Of a DNA stretch of 64,000 nt, positions 62,939 to 64,000 are shown one piece after another. Source of the DNA: Hippopus hippopus (Eukaryota > Mollusca > Bivalvia > Cardiida > Cardiidae). Each line of letters begins with the position of its first letter. Within the stretch, counting starts at the first letter, position 1. The notes below the pieces were generated by a model. It was not told where the DNA came from. It made no database searches and worked only from the letters and a program-made list of their open reading frames with translations. The position numbers were made by a program, and so were the translations under genes. Location: assembly GCA_946811185.2 (NCBI GenBank), contig OX328100.1, positions 20,758,999-20,822,998 of the forward strand. Direction: 5' to 3'.

Positions 62939-63053
62939 CAATATTTCGGATCTGGTAGATTTGACTACCTATAACCGACTGTTCCGAACATTTTCGCAAA
63001 GACGTAACGACCAATTTCTCCATTTGCAATTAGTTTCTCGTTAATACATATGA

Positions 63054-63314
63054 GTGAGGCTTTGGGAAAAGAGGGTTAATGTATCTCCGAGATGCATTAT
63101 ACAAAGCTAGTCATCATATAATTGTGGATCCATAAAACCCATTATGTAAAATAATTGACTGAATCGTGAGGTATACTGGTCCTTTGACAGGCAGAAAATT
63201 GACCAATAGCAAAAAAGTTTCGACCCGTGTCGGCCTGCGCGGACTGCGCAGGCTGACCTGGGTCGAAACTTTTTGCAGATACATTAAACTCATTCTTCAC
63301 AGAACATGGTTCAT
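63054..63314 (-). mobile_element. family C MITE, full length
   Basis: GAGGCTTTGGGAAAAGAGGG to CACAGAACATGGTTCATC. The hairpin GACCCGTGTCGGCCTGCGCG/GAC/TGCGCAGGCTGACCTGGGTC is nearly perfect. Confidence 0.88.
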
Positions 63315-63349
63315 CTGTAACTGCACACTTTTCACATTCTATAATGCGC

Positions 63350-63578
63350 TTAACCTTTTACCAGACGACAAAATTTTAGCCTTGCCCAAATTGAAAGCAT
63401 TTGCAGACGACAAATTCATTGTGGCTCAAATGGTGCAATTTGTCTTTGATGGGGTAGAAAACATTGTGGGAAAAAGAGAAAATGCTGGTTACCAGCATTT
63501 TCTCTTTTTCCCACAATGTTTTCAAAAGGCATCTTTTCCAGGGTCGTTAAAACCCGGGATTGTTTGGTAAAGGGTTAA
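63350..63578 (-). mobile_element. family B MITE, best minus copy
   Basis: TTAA at 63350-63353 and 63575-63578. Termini CCTTTTACCA/TGGTAAAGGG. The palindrome is perfect over GAAAACATTGTGGGAAAAAG ... CTTTTTCCCACAATGTTTTC. 221 bp between the TTAA copies. Confidence 0.95.
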
Positions 63579-64000
63579 GACGAAAGATTGACAGCAGCGA
63601 GTCTGATTTCTTGCATAAGTACACTGTAATAAGAGTTGCTGCTTCATTTTTCGCAAAGATATGACTGCTCCAATCAATCCTTCGAAAAGTTTATACGTTC
63701 GAGTTATCGAAAGTTTGAACTATAAAGATTTGCAATTTCTTGCTGCAGAAATTGTATTGAAAGTTCTACTTTATTTTAATAAATTTTCGGTGCAAAAAAA
63801 TGAAATTATGACAGACGTTCGGGAGGGTCGTTTTAAGTTTTAAAGTTTTATGGCGTTTCAATTGCTTGCAGAATTAACTTTTCGATTCTACCCTTGACTC
63901 TTAAACTGACACAAAAAGCTTGACGTGTCCAAGTAAACAGCATGTGCACATCACAAGTTCATGTACTAGTAAATGCTGTCCAAGTAATGGTATTGGTCTT
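63579..64000. other. no feature recognised
   Basis: A 60-codon plus frame (63661-63843) has a hydrophobic middle but no support as a gene. Confidence 0.35.

Larger units (their letters stand above)
62448..62985 (+). repeat. tandem repeat of about 230 bp, 2.4 units
   Basis: 'cccgtataagcaacacgttt' at 62448 and 62683 and 'cccgtattagtaagtcgttt' at 62898 start successive units. Each carries 'tcagaatatctgac' and 'ggatctggtagatcagtcaa'. The third is truncated. Units 1 and 2 each hold a protein-like frame. Confidence 0.85.

Overview
The window is nuclear DNA of an invertebrate animal, most likely a bivalve mollusc. It is AT-rich and intron/intergenic in character. It contains no confidently intact protein-coding gene, no true tRNA or rRNA gene, no CRISPR and no operon-like layout. 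The bivalve assignment comes from memory of repeat styles common in clam and mussel genomes: foldback MITEs, tRNA-derived SINEs and the 'agctcggctgttttcgaag' family. It was not checked by a search.

The sequence is dominated by short non-autonomous DNA transposons (MITEs), most with a strong internal hairpin. Family names are mine. Family B is about 221 bp with TTAA ends, termini CCYTTTACCA and a central near-perfect palindrome of about 66 bp; about 40 copies or fragments are listed. Family A is about 205 bp, also with TTAA ends, termini CCCTTA and a hairpin built on GATCAGACTGCAC/GTGCAGTCTGATC; about 26 copies or fragments. Family C is about 262 bp, apparently TA-flanked, with termini TGAGCCATGCTCTG; about 20. 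Family E has two hairpins per element; 3 copies. Family G is a 185-bp foldback with a CTGATTGGCTAAACCAT core; 5. Family H is about 260 bp; 7. There are also five tRNA-derived SINEs or SINE relics, several tandem arrays and microsatellites, and some single foldback elements. A and B look like piggyBac-type MITEs (TTAA target, CCYT ends). C and perhaps E look like TA-target elements.

Layout. 0-12 kb: scattered A, B, C, H and SINE copies. 12.6-14.1 kb: a G foldback, then a three-layer nest (F inside E inside C) with trinucleotide microsatellites at its heart. 14.2-19 kb: dense B copies, two of them tail-to-tail pairs sharing one TTAA. 19-25 kb: sparser, with a minus-strand coding relic at 24.84-25.17 kb. 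25.5-27 kb: H beside a 165-bp tandem array. 27-42 kb: more A, B, C, G and H, tandem duplications at 34.1-34.6 kb and a 30-bp minisatellite at 40.7 kb. 42-46 kb: an E/C junction, then a decayed multi-part gene at 44.4-46.0 kb whose first exon carries a C-x2-C...C-x2-C zinc-binding pattern, broken by a C element. 46-56 kb: more MITEs, a probable piggyBac transposase relic on the minus strand at 50.95-51.54 kb, and a C element split by a foldback. 56-64 kb: mostly B copies, a perfect 122-bp tandem duplication, and a 0.5-kb triplicated block with protein-like reading frames.

No working pathway can be described. The window records repeated MITE insertion, nesting and hairpin-driven rearrangement, with four decayed coding stretches. 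Repeat boundaries are good to about 5-10 bases unless a TTAA or TA junction is cited.
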